Assembly: GCF_049803795.1 (NCBI RefSeq)
Contig: NZ_JBNAGJ010000004.1
Location: forward strand, 186,001-250,000
DNA length: 64,000 nt
Direction: 5' to 3'
Source of the DNA: Thalassobius sp002708925
GTDB taxonomy: Bacteria > Pseudomonadota > Alphaproteobacteria > Rhodobacterales > Rhodobacteraceae
The position numbers and the translations under genes were made by a program. Under the pieces are notes generated by a model that saw only the letters and a program-made list of their open reading frames with translations, was not told the DNA's origin and ran no database searches. Positions within the stretch are counted from its first letter, which is position 1. Every line of letters begins with the position of its first letter. Of the stretch, positions 40,159-47,742 are shown in pieces.

Positions 40159-41325
40159 ATGAATGCCTACGTAATGCCCCAGGTGAGCCTGGACGCACCC
40201 CAAAACCGTATCGAAACCTACATCCGCGAGGCCGCGTTCGACCGGCCGACGCTGGTTCTGGATCGTCTTGCCGTGGCGCAGCAATACCGCGCTTTGGCTG
40301 CCGGTCTGGGCCGCGCGGACATCCACTATGCCGTAAAGGCCAACCCCGCGCGCGAAGTGCTGGAGGTGCTGATCGCCGAGGGCTCGCGTTTCGATGCCGC
40401 CTCGCGCGCCGAGATCGAGCTGTGCTTGGGTCTGGGCGCGCATCCCGATCATGTCTCGTTCGGGAACACGATCAAACGGCCCAGCGACATTGCCTTTGCC
40501 TATCAGGCGGGGATCACCCTGTTCGCGGCAGATGCCGAAGAAGAGCTGGAGAAGATCGCCGAAAACGCCCCCGGTGCGCGGGTCTATATTCGTCTGCTGG
40601 TCGGCGCGACCGAGGCAGACTGGCCCCTGTCCCGCAAATTCGGCTGCGCGCCCGAGATGGCCCCCAGCCTGCTGGCCTATGCCCGCGATCTGGGGCTGGA
40701 GCCTGCCGGCCTGTCCTTCCACGTTGGCAGCCAGACGAAACGCCCCGAAATGTGGGCCGAAACGCTGGACCGCGTGGCCCAGGTGTGGGACCGGGCGCGC
40801 GCCTCTGGGTTGCCTCTGACGCTGCTGAATATCGGGGGTGGGTTCCCCGCCAGCTATGACGAGTCAGTGCAGCCCGCCCAGCCCTATGCCGCCAAGGTGA
40901 TGGAAATGGTCGAAGCACGTTTTGACGGTGCCGAAACCGTGATGGCGGAACCTGGCCGCGGCATGGTGGCCGAGGCCGGCATGATCGCTGCCGAGGTACT
41001 GCTGGTGTCGCGCAAATCCCCCGACGATCTGCACCGCTGGGTCTATCTGGATATTGGTAAATTTTCAGGACTGGCGGAAACGATGGAAGAGGCGATCCGC
41101 TATCAATTCATCACCGACCGTGATCACGAGGATATGGCCCCCTGTATTCTGGCCGGTCCGTCCTGCGATTCGGCTGATGTGCTGTATGAAAACCGCCCCG
41201 TGCAACTGCCTGTCGGGTTGCGCGCCGGGGATCGGGTGATCATTCGGGCCTGCGGGGCGTATACGTCCAGCTATGCCTCGGTCGGGTTCAACGGGTTCCC
41301 GCCGCTGGATGTGGTGGTGATCTAA
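40159..41325 (+). CDS. Ornithine decarboxylase (fold type III PLP enzyme)
   Basis: A 388-residue alanine-racemase-fold decarboxylase, which makes putrescine from ornithine. The PLP lysine lies in HYAVKANPAREVLE near residue 55, HVGSQ near 192, GGGFPASYDE near 232, EPGRGMVAEAG near 263, and the substrate-side motif GPSCDSADVLYE near 334-345, whose cysteine and aspartate mark ornithine rather than diaminopimelate decarboxylases. The start ATG 40159 has TTGGAG upstream; open frame further upstream (to 40012) is low-quality and overlaps a structured leader. Confidence 0.93.
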   Translation: MNAYVMPQVSLDAPQNRIETYIREAAFDRPTLVLDRLAVAQQYRALAAGLGRADIHYAVKANPAREVLEVLIAEGSRFDAASRAEIELCLGLGAHPDHVSFGNTIKRPSDIAFAYQAGITLFAADAEEELEKIAENAPGARVYIRLLVGATEADWPLSRKFGCAPEMAPSLLAYARDLGLEPAGLSFHVGSQTKRPEMWAETLDRVAQVWDRARASGLPLTLLNIGGGFPASYDESVQPAQPYAAKVMEMVEARFDGAETVMAEPGRGMVAEAGMIAAEVLLVSRKSPDDLHRWVYLDIGKFSGLAETMEEAIRYQFITDRDHEDMAPCILAGPSCDSADVLYENRPVQLPVGLRAGDRVIIRACGAYTSSYASVGFNGFPPLDVVVI

Positions 41326-41915
41326 AACCGTTTGCGCGCGTTCAGGGCGGCGGTGATCGTGCCGTCGTCCAGATAGTCCAGCTCGCCTCCGATCGGAACG
41401 CCCTGCGCCAGCGAACTGAGCGTGGCCAGCCCCTCTAGCTCGTCCGCGATGTAATGGGCGGTGGTCTGGCCATCGACGGTGGCGTTCAGCGCCAGGATGA
41501 CCTCGGATATACCTTCGGTTTTCACGCGGTCCACCAGGCGGGGGATGCGCAGATCTTCGGGGCCGACGGCATCCAGCGCGGACAGCGTGCCGCCCAGAAC
41601 GTGATAGCGCCCCTTGAACACGCCTGCGCGCTCCATTGCCCACAGATCGGAGACGTCTTCGACCACGCATAAGATGCCATTGGCCCGCGCGTCCGAGGCG
41701 CAGATGTCACAGACATCCCCGGTGCCGATATTTCCGCAATTCAGACACTCGCGGGCCGTGGCGGCGACGGTCTGCATCTGATCGGCCAGAGGCGCCAGCA
41801 ACAGGCCGCGTTTGCGGATCATATGCAGCACCGCGCGCCGGGCCGAGCGTGGACCCAGCCCCGGCAATTTCGCCATCATCTCGATCAGAGTGTCGATGTC
41901 TGTGTTACTGCTCAC
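41322..41915 (-). CDS. recR: Recombination mediator protein RecR
   Basis: RecR works with RecF and RecO to load RecA on gapped DNA. The 197-residue protein has a helix-hairpin-helix (AKLPGLGPRSARRAVLHM near residues 14-31), a four-cysteine zinc finger (CLNCGNIGTGDVCDIC near 57-72), and a Toprim domain beginning ILCVVEDVSDLWAMERAG. It lies downstream of ybaB and dnaX on the same strand, the usual dnaX-ybaB-recR order. It overlaps the decarboxylase stop by 4 bp. Confidence 0.97.
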   Translation of the reverse strand: MSSNTDIDTLIEMMAKLPGLGPRSARRAVLHMIRKRGLLLAPLADQMQTVAATARECLNCGNIGTGDVCDICASDARANGILCVVEDVSDLWAMERAGVFKGRYHVLGGTLSALDAVGPEDLRIPRLVDRVKTEGISEVILALNATVDGQTTAHYIADELEGLATLSSLAQGVPIGGELDYLDDGTITAALNARKRF

Positions 41916-41941
41916 GCGGGGGCCTGTGGATCGGTGGGATT

Positions 41942-41964
41942 GAGTATTTGGGGCAAGATGAAAG
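41942..41964 (+). repeat. GAGTATTTG intergenic repeat, copy D
   Basis: Begins GAGTATTTGG, has a CAAGATG centre and ends GAAAG, between ybaB and recR. Its 3' end is the first base of the ybaB terminator stem. Same family as the copies at 13716, 16099 and 19258. Confidence 0.62.
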
Positions 41965-41984
41965 GGGCGGTGGAGCGCCCCTTT
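41961..41984 (-). terminator. Hairpin between ybaB and recR
   Basis: AAAGGGGCG (41961-41969) pairs with CGCCCCTTT (41976-41984) around a 6-nt loop, 25 bp beyond the ybaB stop in the minus direction. It would end or attenuate the transcript before recR. Confidence 0.65.
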
Positions 41985-42008
41985 GCGGGCTGTATTCTGG
42001 ACCGTGGA

Positions 42009-42353
42009 TCAGAAGGGCAGTTTCATGTCGGCGGGCAGGCCCAGGCCTTCGGTCAGTTTGGCCATCTCGGCCTGCGCCTTTTCGGCGGCTTTGGACTGCG
42101 CGTCCTTGATGGCGGCCAGGATCAGATCTTCGACTACCTCTTTTTCGTCGGGTTGGAAGATCGAGGGGTCGATGTCCAGCGCGGTCAGTTCCGATTTCAG
42201 GGTGCAGGTGGCCTTGACCAGCCCGGCGCCGGATTCCCCGGTGACGGTCATGGTGGCCATTTCCTCTTGTAACGTGGCCATTTTTTCCTGCATTTCCTTG
42301 GCCGTTTTCATCATCTTGGCCATGTCGCCAAGGTTTCCTAGCCCTTTCAGCAT
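42009..42353 (-). CDS. YbaB/EbfC family nucleoid-associated protein
   Basis: The 114-residue protein begins MLKGLGNLGDMAKMMKTAKEMQEKMATLQEEM, the family's helical N-terminus, followed by a small beta-sheet region (TVTGESGAGLVKATCT) and a C-terminal helix. Members bind DNA as tweezers-shaped dimers and are nearly always found with dnaX and recR. The start at 42353 fits the family; the open frame upstream to 42446 is not conserved. It is separated from dnaX by a gene on the other strand. Confidence 0.95.
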   Translation of the reverse strand: MLKGLGNLGDMAKMMKTAKEMQEKMATLQEEMATMTVTGESGAGLVKATCTLKSELTALDIDPSIFQPDEKEVVEDLILAAIKDAQSKAAEKAQAEMAKLTEGLGLPADMKLPF

Positions 42354-42515
42354 GGGGATTTCCTTTGTGTTTGAACCTTGTGCCTTAGATACGGGGCGGT
42401 GCCTGCCGAAACAAGAGAAAGCCCGCGCAAGGGCTGCGGAAGCCAACGAAAATGTGCATTGGCAGGAAAGGGACGGATTTGTTAGCGTTCGGGTATTGTT
42501 TGAGAGGAGTTTGAA

Positions 42516-42818
42516 ATGAAAGCTTTGGCTTTAGGGGGGGCGCTTGCCATCGGGGCGGCCGGGATGGCGGCGGCCGAGGGCGAGTACCGCTGCTGCATTC
42601 TGAAGATTAAGCAGAAAGATTATACCTGTCTGAACACGGAATATAACGTCTGCAAAAGCTCTCCGCGGTTTCAGGCGTATAAGTACAAGCAGGTTTGCCG
42701 CTCGAAAGTGGGCGATCCGCCGAATTGCCAGAATGCAAAGACCGGCACCAAAACGCGTGGCTATGACGCGGCCAGCTTTGAGGAAATGATGCAGAAAATA
42801 GCGGAAATGGAGAAGTGA
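42516..42818 (+). CDS. Small secreted six-cysteine protein inserted between dnaX and ybaB
   Basis: I do not recognise a family. The 100-residue product has a signal peptide (residues 1-20, ending MAAA). The mature part is basic and carries six cysteines (C26, C27, C38, C46, C61 and C70), suggesting three disulfide bonds or metal binding. AGAGGAG precedes the ATG. It runs opposite to dnaX, whose stop is 13 bp away, and to ybaB, and it interrupts a cluster that is normally contiguous. It therefore must have its own promoter in the 160 bp shared with ybaB. Confidence 0.75.
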   Translation: MKALALGGALAIGAAGMAAAEGEYRCCILKIKQKDYTCLNTEYNVCKSSPRFQAYKYKQVCRSKVGDPPNCQNAKTGTKTRGYDAASFEEMMQKIAEMEK

Positions 42819-42831
42819 GCCCGCAGTGGGA

Positions 42832-44580
42832 TCAGTCTTCTTCGAAGGGATCCCATTCGTCATCTACCTCGGCCAGGGCATCGGCCTGTGCCTTGGCCGT
42901 CAGGTCTTGATGGCTGCGCACATTGGTGATTTTTGCATTCGGAAACGCCGTCAGGACGGCTTGGACCATCGGATGATCGGCGGCCTGGCGTTTGACGGCC
43001 AGGTCGGCGGCGTCCCGCACTTCGGCGATGGTTTCGGTTCCGGCTTCGGCGACGACGCTGACCACCCAGCGGTTCCCTGTCCAGCGTTGCAGGGCGCTGC
43101 CCAGGCGTGCGGCCAGATCCGGCGGGGCCATGTCCGAGGGCTGAAATTCAATCCGGCCAGGGCGATAGGCCGCCAGCCGTAGCCCGGTTTCCACATCCAC
43201 CAGCAGTTTTGCATCCCGGTTCACCCGGATCAGCTCGACCACGTGGTCAAAGCTGGGATAGCGGGCCAGAGCCTGTTCGGCGTCCTGTGCCAGCGCCATC
43301 ACCGGCCCGCCCCCCCCGCCAGAGCCCGAGGGGCCCGGCGTGTAGGCTTGCGTTGCCGGCCCTGAGGGGGCGTGCTGCGCGGGCATTCCACCACCGGGCA
43401 GCGGCGGCGGAGGCGTTGCGTCTTTCAGGCGGCGGACCAGATCCTCGGGGGTGGGCAGTTCGGCGACATGGGTCAGGCGGATGATCGCCATTTCGGCGGC
43501 CATCATGGTATTGGGGGCGTGGCCGACTTCGTCCAGCGCCTTGAGCAGCATTTGCCACATCCGCGTCAGCACCCGCATTTGCAACGTGCCGGCCATTTCC
43601 AGCCCGCGAGCGCGCTCATCGGGCGAGACTGTGGGATCCTCAGCCGCGTCGGGGGTGATCTGGACAACGGAGATCCAATGGGTGATTTCCGCCAGATCGC
43701 GCAGAATGGCCATCGGATCGGCCCCATCGGCATATTGGGCGCCCAGCTCGGTCAGGGCGCCGGCGGCATTGCCTTTCATGATCAGATCGAACAGGTCCAT
43801 CACCCGGCCGCGATCGGCCAGGCCCAGCATGGCGCGCACCTGATCGGCGGTGGTTTCGCCCGCGCCGTGGCTGATCGCCTGATCCAGCAGCGAGGTCGCA
43901 TCGCGGGCCGAGCCTTCGGCGGCGCGGGTGATCAGTGCCAGGGCGTCATCGGTGATCTGCGCGCCTTCGGCGGTGGCGATCTTGCGCAGCAGGCCGATCT
44001 GGTCCTCCGGCTCGATCCGGCGCAGATCGAAGCGCTGACAACGGGACAGGACGGTCACGGGAACCTTGCGAATTTCGGTGGTGGCAAAGATGAATTTGAC
44101 GTGGGCGGGGGGCTCTTCCAGCGTTTTCAGCAGCGCGTTGAAGGCGCTGGTGGACAGCATGTGCACCTCATCGATGATGTAGATCTTATAGCGCGCGCTG
44201 GCGGCGCGGTAATGGACGCTTTCGATGATTTCGCGGATGTCATTGACGCCGGTGCGGCTGGCGGCGTCCATCTCCATCACATCGACGTGGCGGCCCTCCA
44301 TGATGGCGGTGCAATGTTCGCACTGTCCGCAGGGTTCGGTGGTCGGGCCGCCATTCCCATCAGGGCCGATGCAGTTCATCCCCTTGGCGATGATCCGGGC
44401 GGTGGTGGTTTTGCCGGTGCCGCGAATGCCGGTCATGATAAAGGCCTGCGCGATCCGGTCGGCCTCGAACGCGTTTTTCAGCGTGCGGACCATGGCCCCC
44501 TGGCCGACGAGATCGGCGAAGGTCTCGGGGCGGTATTTACGGGCGAGGACCTGATAGCCGGGGGTGGGGGTGTCGCTCAT
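42832..44580 (-). CDS. dnaX: DNA polymerase III subunit gamma/tau
   Basis: DnaX is the motor of the clamp loader. The 582-residue protein has the P-loop GIRGTGKTTTARIIAKG near residues 48-64, a zinc module with cysteines in the CIG...CGQCEHC region (near 66-84), DEVHMLSTSAFNALLKTLEEPP (Walker B and box), and SRC arginine-finger region TVLSRCQRFDLRRI. A Pro/Gly-rich hinge around residues 395-435 leads to the tau C-terminal domain, which ends acidic (DDEWDPFEED). The start at 44580 (MSDTPTPGY) is preferred. Downstream on the same strand are ybaB and recR. Confidence 0.97.
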   Translation of the reverse strand: MSDTPTPGYQVLARKYRPETFADLVGQGAMVRTLKNAFEADRIAQAFIMTGIRGTGKTTTARIIAKGMNCIGPDGNGGPTTEPCGQCEHCTAIMEGRHVDVMEMDAASRTGVNDIREIIESVHYRAASARYKIYIIDEVHMLSTSAFNALLKTLEEPPAHVKFIFATTEIRKVPVTVLSRCQRFDLRRIEPEDQIGLLRKIATAEGAQITDDALALITRAAEGSARDATSLLDQAISHGAGETTADQVRAMLGLADRGRVMDLFDLIMKGNAAGALTELGAQYADGADPMAILRDLAEITHWISVVQITPDAAEDPTVSPDERARGLEMAGTLQMRVLTRMWQMLLKALDEVGHAPNTMMAAEMAIIRLTHVAELPTPEDLVRRLKDATPPPPLPGGGMPAQHAPSGPATQAYTPGPSGSGGGGGPVMALAQDAEQALARYPSFDHVVELIRVNRDAKLLVDVETGLRLAAYRPGRIEFQPSDMAPPDLAARLGSALQRWTGNRWVVSVVAEAGTETIAEVRDAADLAVKRQAADHPMVQAVLTAFPNAKITNVRSHQDLTAKAQADALAEVDDEWDPFEED

Positions 44581-44806
44581 GTCGTGCCTTCGGATTCGTG
44601 CGCTTGCGATTAACCTATGCGGGGAGCGGCGGCGGGACAAGGCAGGACAAGGCGGCGCGTCTACCCGATTGCCCCCGGCCCGGTTCCATCCGCGCCGCGC
44701 GGCCGATGTGGCATGTGCGGAGAGGGGGAAAACTGCGCCGGTTTTGCCATGTTCAGGCCTTGCGGCGGACGTTAGGGTTCAGGCAAGATTTCAGGAGACA
44801 AGAATT

Positions 44807-45649
44807 ATGCGTTTGAAGGGTATTCGGGCCAGTCGCAATATTGAGGATCGCCGCCGCAGCGCTGGTGGTGCGGGCGGCAAGGCTGGCATTGGGGGTGTGG
44901 GTTTGCTGATCGTGTTGGCGATCGGCTATTTCGCGGGCATTGACGTAACGCCTTTGTTGGACGGGCAGGCGGGCCAGCAATCCAGCGCCACGCGCGAGCT
45001 GAGCGCCGAAGAGCAGCGGGCGGCTGAATTCTCGGCTCGGGTGCTGGCGACGACCGAGACGGTCTGGGCCGACATTTTCCCCAAGCAGCTGAACACCGAA
45101 TATCAGCCTCCGGTTTTGGTGCTTTATTCCGGTCTGGCCCAAAGCCCTTGCGGCGGTGCCAGTGGTGCAACGGGCCCGTTTTATTGCCCCGCGGATGAGA
45201 AAGCCTATCTGGACACGGCCTTTTTTGCCACCTTGTCGCGGCAGCTGGGGGCCAGGGGCGATTTCGCGGCGGCCTATGTGATCGCCCATGAGGTGGCGCA
45301 TCATGTGCAGAATGAAATGGGTATTCTGGGGCAGGTGAACTCGGCCCGCAGGCAGGTCAGCCAGGCGCGGGCTAATGCCTTGACTGTCCGGCTGGAGTTG
45401 CAGGCCGACTGTCTGTCCGGTGTCTGGGCTCGAAATGTGGATGGGCTGCTGGAGCCCGGCGATCTGCAAGAGGCGCTGAATGCGGCCCGGATGATTGGCG
45501 ATGATCACCTGCAAAAACGCGCAGGACGGGTGCCGCAGCCACATACATTCACGCATGGGACGTCTGAACAACGTGCGCGCTGGTTCGGGATCGGTTATAA
45601 GCGGGGGCAGATCTCGGCCTGCGATACGTGGAGCACGGAGAATCTGTAA
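44807..45649 (+). CDS. YpfJ-type neutral zinc metallopeptidase
   Basis: The 280-residue protein begins MRLKGIRASRNIEDRR, typical for the family, followed by a Gly-rich stretch and one transmembrane helix (about residues 33-52). A large domain beyond the membrane holds the zinc helix IAHEVAHHVQN near 160-170 and ELQADCLSGVW near 200-210, with the third ligand. Function is unproven; the family is called putative neutral zinc metallopeptidase. CAGGAGA precedes the ATG. It is divergent from dnaX. Confidence 0.93.
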   Translation: MRLKGIRASRNIEDRRRSAGGAGGKAGIGGVGLLIVLAIGYFAGIDVTPLLDGQAGQQSSATRELSAEEQRAAEFSARVLATTETVWADIFPKQLNTEYQPPVLVLYSGLAQSPCGGASGATGPFYCPADEKAYLDTAFFATLSRQLGARGDFAAAYVIAHEVAHHVQNEMGILGQVNSARRQVSQARANALTVRLELQADCLSGVWARNVDGLLEPGDLQEALNAARMIGDDHLQKRAGRVPQPHTFTHGTSEQRARWFGIGYKRGQISACDTWSTENL

Positions 45650-45663
45650 GCCGCAGAGGCAGT

Positions 45664-45861
45664 ATGATGTTAACAAGTGACATTCAGGCGGAACATGCAC
45701 GTTTCGCGGATTTGATGCAGGCAAAGGGCTTGGGCCGCTCGGCAGTCTATTCGGCTTTGCGTTGCTGGCTGCGGCGTGTCGTGCTGCTCTGCTTTCTACC
45801 GTTCTGGAAAATGGTGCGCTGGGTCAAACGCCTGAATTTGCCCCGATGCGAGGAGATCTGA
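45664..45861 (+). CDS. Small hydrophobic-segment protein, probably coupled to the downstream phosphatase
   Basis: A 65-residue ORF with tandem ATGs at 45664/45667 (AGAGGCAG upstream), a soluble N-terminus and a membrane-like segment LRRVVLLCFLPFWKMVRW near 37-54 flanked by basic residues. I do not recognise a family. Its stop overlaps the GAGGAGATCTGA sequence that may serve the phosphatase gene 8 bp downstream, consistent with translational coupling. It could also be a chance ORF, but the spacing and amphipathic pattern argue for a real gene. Confidence 0.55.
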   Translation: MMLTSDIQAEHARFADLMQAKGLGRSAVYSALRCWLRRVVLLCFLPFWKMVRWVKRLNLPRCEEI

Positions 45862-45869
45862 CCAGGAAC

Positions 45870-46358
45870 ATGCCGCATTTCATCATTCACGCGCTGCAAT
45901 CGGGAAAGGGAATCCTGGCTCTGTCGCCCATTCCGGGCGGCAGCGGAGAGTATGCCGCCGATCTGGAGCATCTGCGTGAATGGCAACCGGCGATGTTGAT
46001 TTCGCTGACCTCGATGGTGGAAATGGTGGCGGCGGGGGCGGCGAGTCTGGGGCAGGACATGCTGGATAGCGGTACGCGCTGGGTGCATCTGCCGATTGCG
46101 GATTTCGGCACGCCGGACGCCGGATTCGAGGACGCATGGCCGCAGGTCAGCCAATTGGCGCGGCAGGCGCTGCACGGCGGCGGGCGTGTTCTGGTGCATT
46201 GCCGGGGTGGGTGCGGGCGCTCTGGCATGGTGGCGCTGCGGCTGATGATCGAAAGCGGCGAAAAACCCGCCGCCGCGCTGGCGCACCTGCGGCGGGTGCG
46301 GCCCTGCGCCGTGGAAACCGAGGCGCAGCGCCAATGGGCCTTTGACGGGCGGGGTTAG
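45870..46358 (+). CDS. Dual-specificity/tyrosine-type protein phosphatase family protein
   Basis: The 162-residue protein carries the cysteine phosphatase loop VHCRGGCGRSG near residues 109-119 (CX5R followed by Ser) and a general-acid aspartate region HLPIADFGTPD near 74-84. It resembles bacterial proteins related to cyclin-dependent-kinase-inhibitor-3-type phosphatases. No signal peptide. The substrate is unknown. The ATG 45870 is chosen because the family-like sequence begins MPHFIIHAL; an in-frame ATG at 45846 overlaps the previous ORF. It overlaps the rsgA stop by 4 bp. Confidence 0.82.
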   Translation: MPHFIIHALQSGKGILALSPIPGGSGEYAADLEHLREWQPAMLISLTSMVEMVAAGAASLGQDMLDSGTRWVHLPIADFGTPDAGFEDAWPQVSQLARQALHGGGRVLVHCRGGCGRSGMVALRLMIESGEKPAAALAHLRRVRPCAVETEAQRQWAFDGRG

Positions 46359-47401
46359 CGTTCGCCGCGGCGGGCGCGTTTGGCCTTCATCGTGGATTTG
46401 ACCATCTTGCTGAATTTGCGCCCACGCTGGCGTGCCTCGGCAATGGTTTCCGAGTTATGCGCGTCCTCGCTTTTCAGTTTGCGCCAGCGGGTCAGGCGAT
46501 CCGGGTCCAGCTCGCCCGCGTCAATCGCGGCACGGACGGCGCAGCCGGGTTCGGTCTCGTGCTGGCAATCCGAGAATTTGCACCCCAGCGCCAGATCGGT
46601 CACGTCACCGAACAGCGTGTCGATCCCGCCCGAGGCATCGTGCAAGGCCAATTCCCGCATCCCCGGCGTGTCCACCAGCCAGCCGCCCGCCAGCATCCGA
46701 TACATAGAGCGGGCGGTGGTGGTGTGGCGGCCTTTGGCGTCGTCCTCGCGGATGTCACCGACGGCCAGATCCTGCCCGGTCAGCCCGCGCGCGATGGTGG
46801 ATTTGCCCACGCCGGAAGAGCCGACCAGGGCAACGCTCTGCCCTGGTCCGCACCAGGTTTGCAGCCGGTCGATATCGCCGGAATCCTTGGCGTTGATCGC
46901 CAGAACCTGCGCGTCCCGATACAGGCTGCGGGCGCGGTCGGCATAGGTTTCCGCATCGCCGTCTTGCGGTTTGTCGGCCTTGGTGATCACAATCACCGGG
47001 TCGATCCCGGCCTCGATTGCGATGGCCAGATAGCGTTCCAGCCGGGCCTCGTTAAAGTCGTCATTGCACGAGGTGGTGATGAACAGCGTGTCGATATTCG
47101 CCGCGATCAGCTGCGTTTCCGAGGCGATCCCGGCCGCCTTGCGCGAAATCAGCGTGCGCCGGTCCAGCAGGCGGATGATCCGTTCGCCATCGGTCAGGGC
47201 AAAATCGCCCACGGCAAATTCGCTGGCGATCAGCTCGCCCGTCAGGGCCAGTTCGTGGCGGTTCAGGCTTGCATCCAGCGCGACAACATCGCGGCGGCGC
47301 ACCTCTGAGATGCGAACGGGGGTATAGGTTTCAAAGTCCTCAAGGGACAGCTGGCCGGTAAAATGCTGGCTCCAGCCAAGGGATTTCATGTCTTGTGTCA
47401 T
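46355..47401 (-). CDS. rsgA: Ribosome small subunit-dependent GTPase A
   Basis: RsgA is a circularly permuted GTPase in late 30S maturation. The 348-residue protein has an OB-fold N-terminal domain, G4 motif ITKADKP near residue 148 preceding G1 GSSGVGKST near 200 (the permuted order), G3 DTPG, and a C-terminal zinc site CKFSDCQHETEPGC near 280-293. A long basic C-terminal tail follows. The start at 47401 (MTQDMKSLG) fits; an ATG 12 bp further on is an alternative. Upstream on the same strand are a tiny ORF and the SRP RNA gene. Confidence 0.95.
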   Translation of the reverse strand: MTQDMKSLGWSQHFTGQLSLEDFETYTPVRISEVRRRDVVALDASLNRHELALTGELIASEFAVGDFALTDGERIIRLLDRRTLISRKAAGIASETQLIAANIDTLFITTSCNDDFNEARLERYLAIAIEAGIDPVIVITKADKPQDGDAETYADRARSLYRDAQVLAINAKDSGDIDRLQTWCGPGQSVALVGSSGVGKSTIARGLTGQDLAVGDIREDDAKGRHTTTARSMYRMLAGGWLVDTPGMRELALHDASGGIDTLFGDVTDLALGCKFSDCQHETEPGCAVRAAIDAGELDPDRLTRWRKLKSEDAHNSETIAEARQRGRKFSKMVKSTMKAKRARRGER

Positions 47402-47491
47402 TGGTCTGCCTTGCAAAACGCGTGAAATTGCCCCGCGCCGTGGCATCGGCGGGGGAAAGCGGTTTCGGGCAGTGCAAAGATGGCTCTGGCC

Positions 47492-47533
47492 TTAGGACGC
47501 AGCTACCCGAAGGGCGACACAAACGACAATCAT
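47492..47533 (-). CDS. Candidate 13-codon ORF with a perfect ribosome-binding site
   Basis: On the minus strand AGGAGGG (47546-47540) is followed after six bases by ATG and a 13-codon frame encoding MIVVCVALRVAAS, then TAA. The Shine-Dalgarno is the strongest in the region, yet no longer frame exists. It lies between the SRP RNA gene and rsgA on the same strand, so it could be a leader peptide for rsgA, a microprotein or a chance match. No family is recognised. Confidence 0.4.
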   Translation of the reverse strand: MIVVCVALRVAAS

Positions 47534-47567
47534 CAAAATCCCTCCTGGGTGGTGTTACGTTGGCATA

Positions 47568-47666
47568 GGTGAGAGGCTGGACAACGACCCAAGCGGGACT
47601 CGTTACGGCTGCTTCCTTCCGGATCTGACCGGGTTGGCGAGGAGCTTGCCCGCGCCAACCTCTCAC
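47568..47666 (-). ncRNA. ffs: Signal recognition particle RNA, small bacterial type
   Basis: The roughly 99-nt RNA on the minus strand folds as one long hairpin: the 5' end GTGAGAGG pairs with CCTCTCAC at the 3' end. The apical domain contains the diagnostic GGTCAGATCCGGAAGGAAGC with the GGAA tetraloop and conserved internal loops that bind Ffh. It guides membrane-protein targeting with Ffh and FtsY. The 5' end at 47666 is six bases after a good -10 box. Confidence 0.95.
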
Positions 47667-47672
47667 TCAGCG

Positions 47673-47700
47673 ATATAAGCCCCCCGATCCGGATTCGCAA
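47673..47700 (-). promoter_or_regulatory. Candidate promoter of the SRP RNA gene
   Basis: On the minus strand TTGCGA (47700-47695) and TTATAT (47678-47673) are 16 bp apart; a start six bases later falls exactly on the predicted RNA 5' end, which makes this call fairly strong. Confidence 0.6.
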
Positions 47701-47742
47701 GCGGGCCGGTCATGGCAATGTCATCCCCGCGTCACGCGGGTG

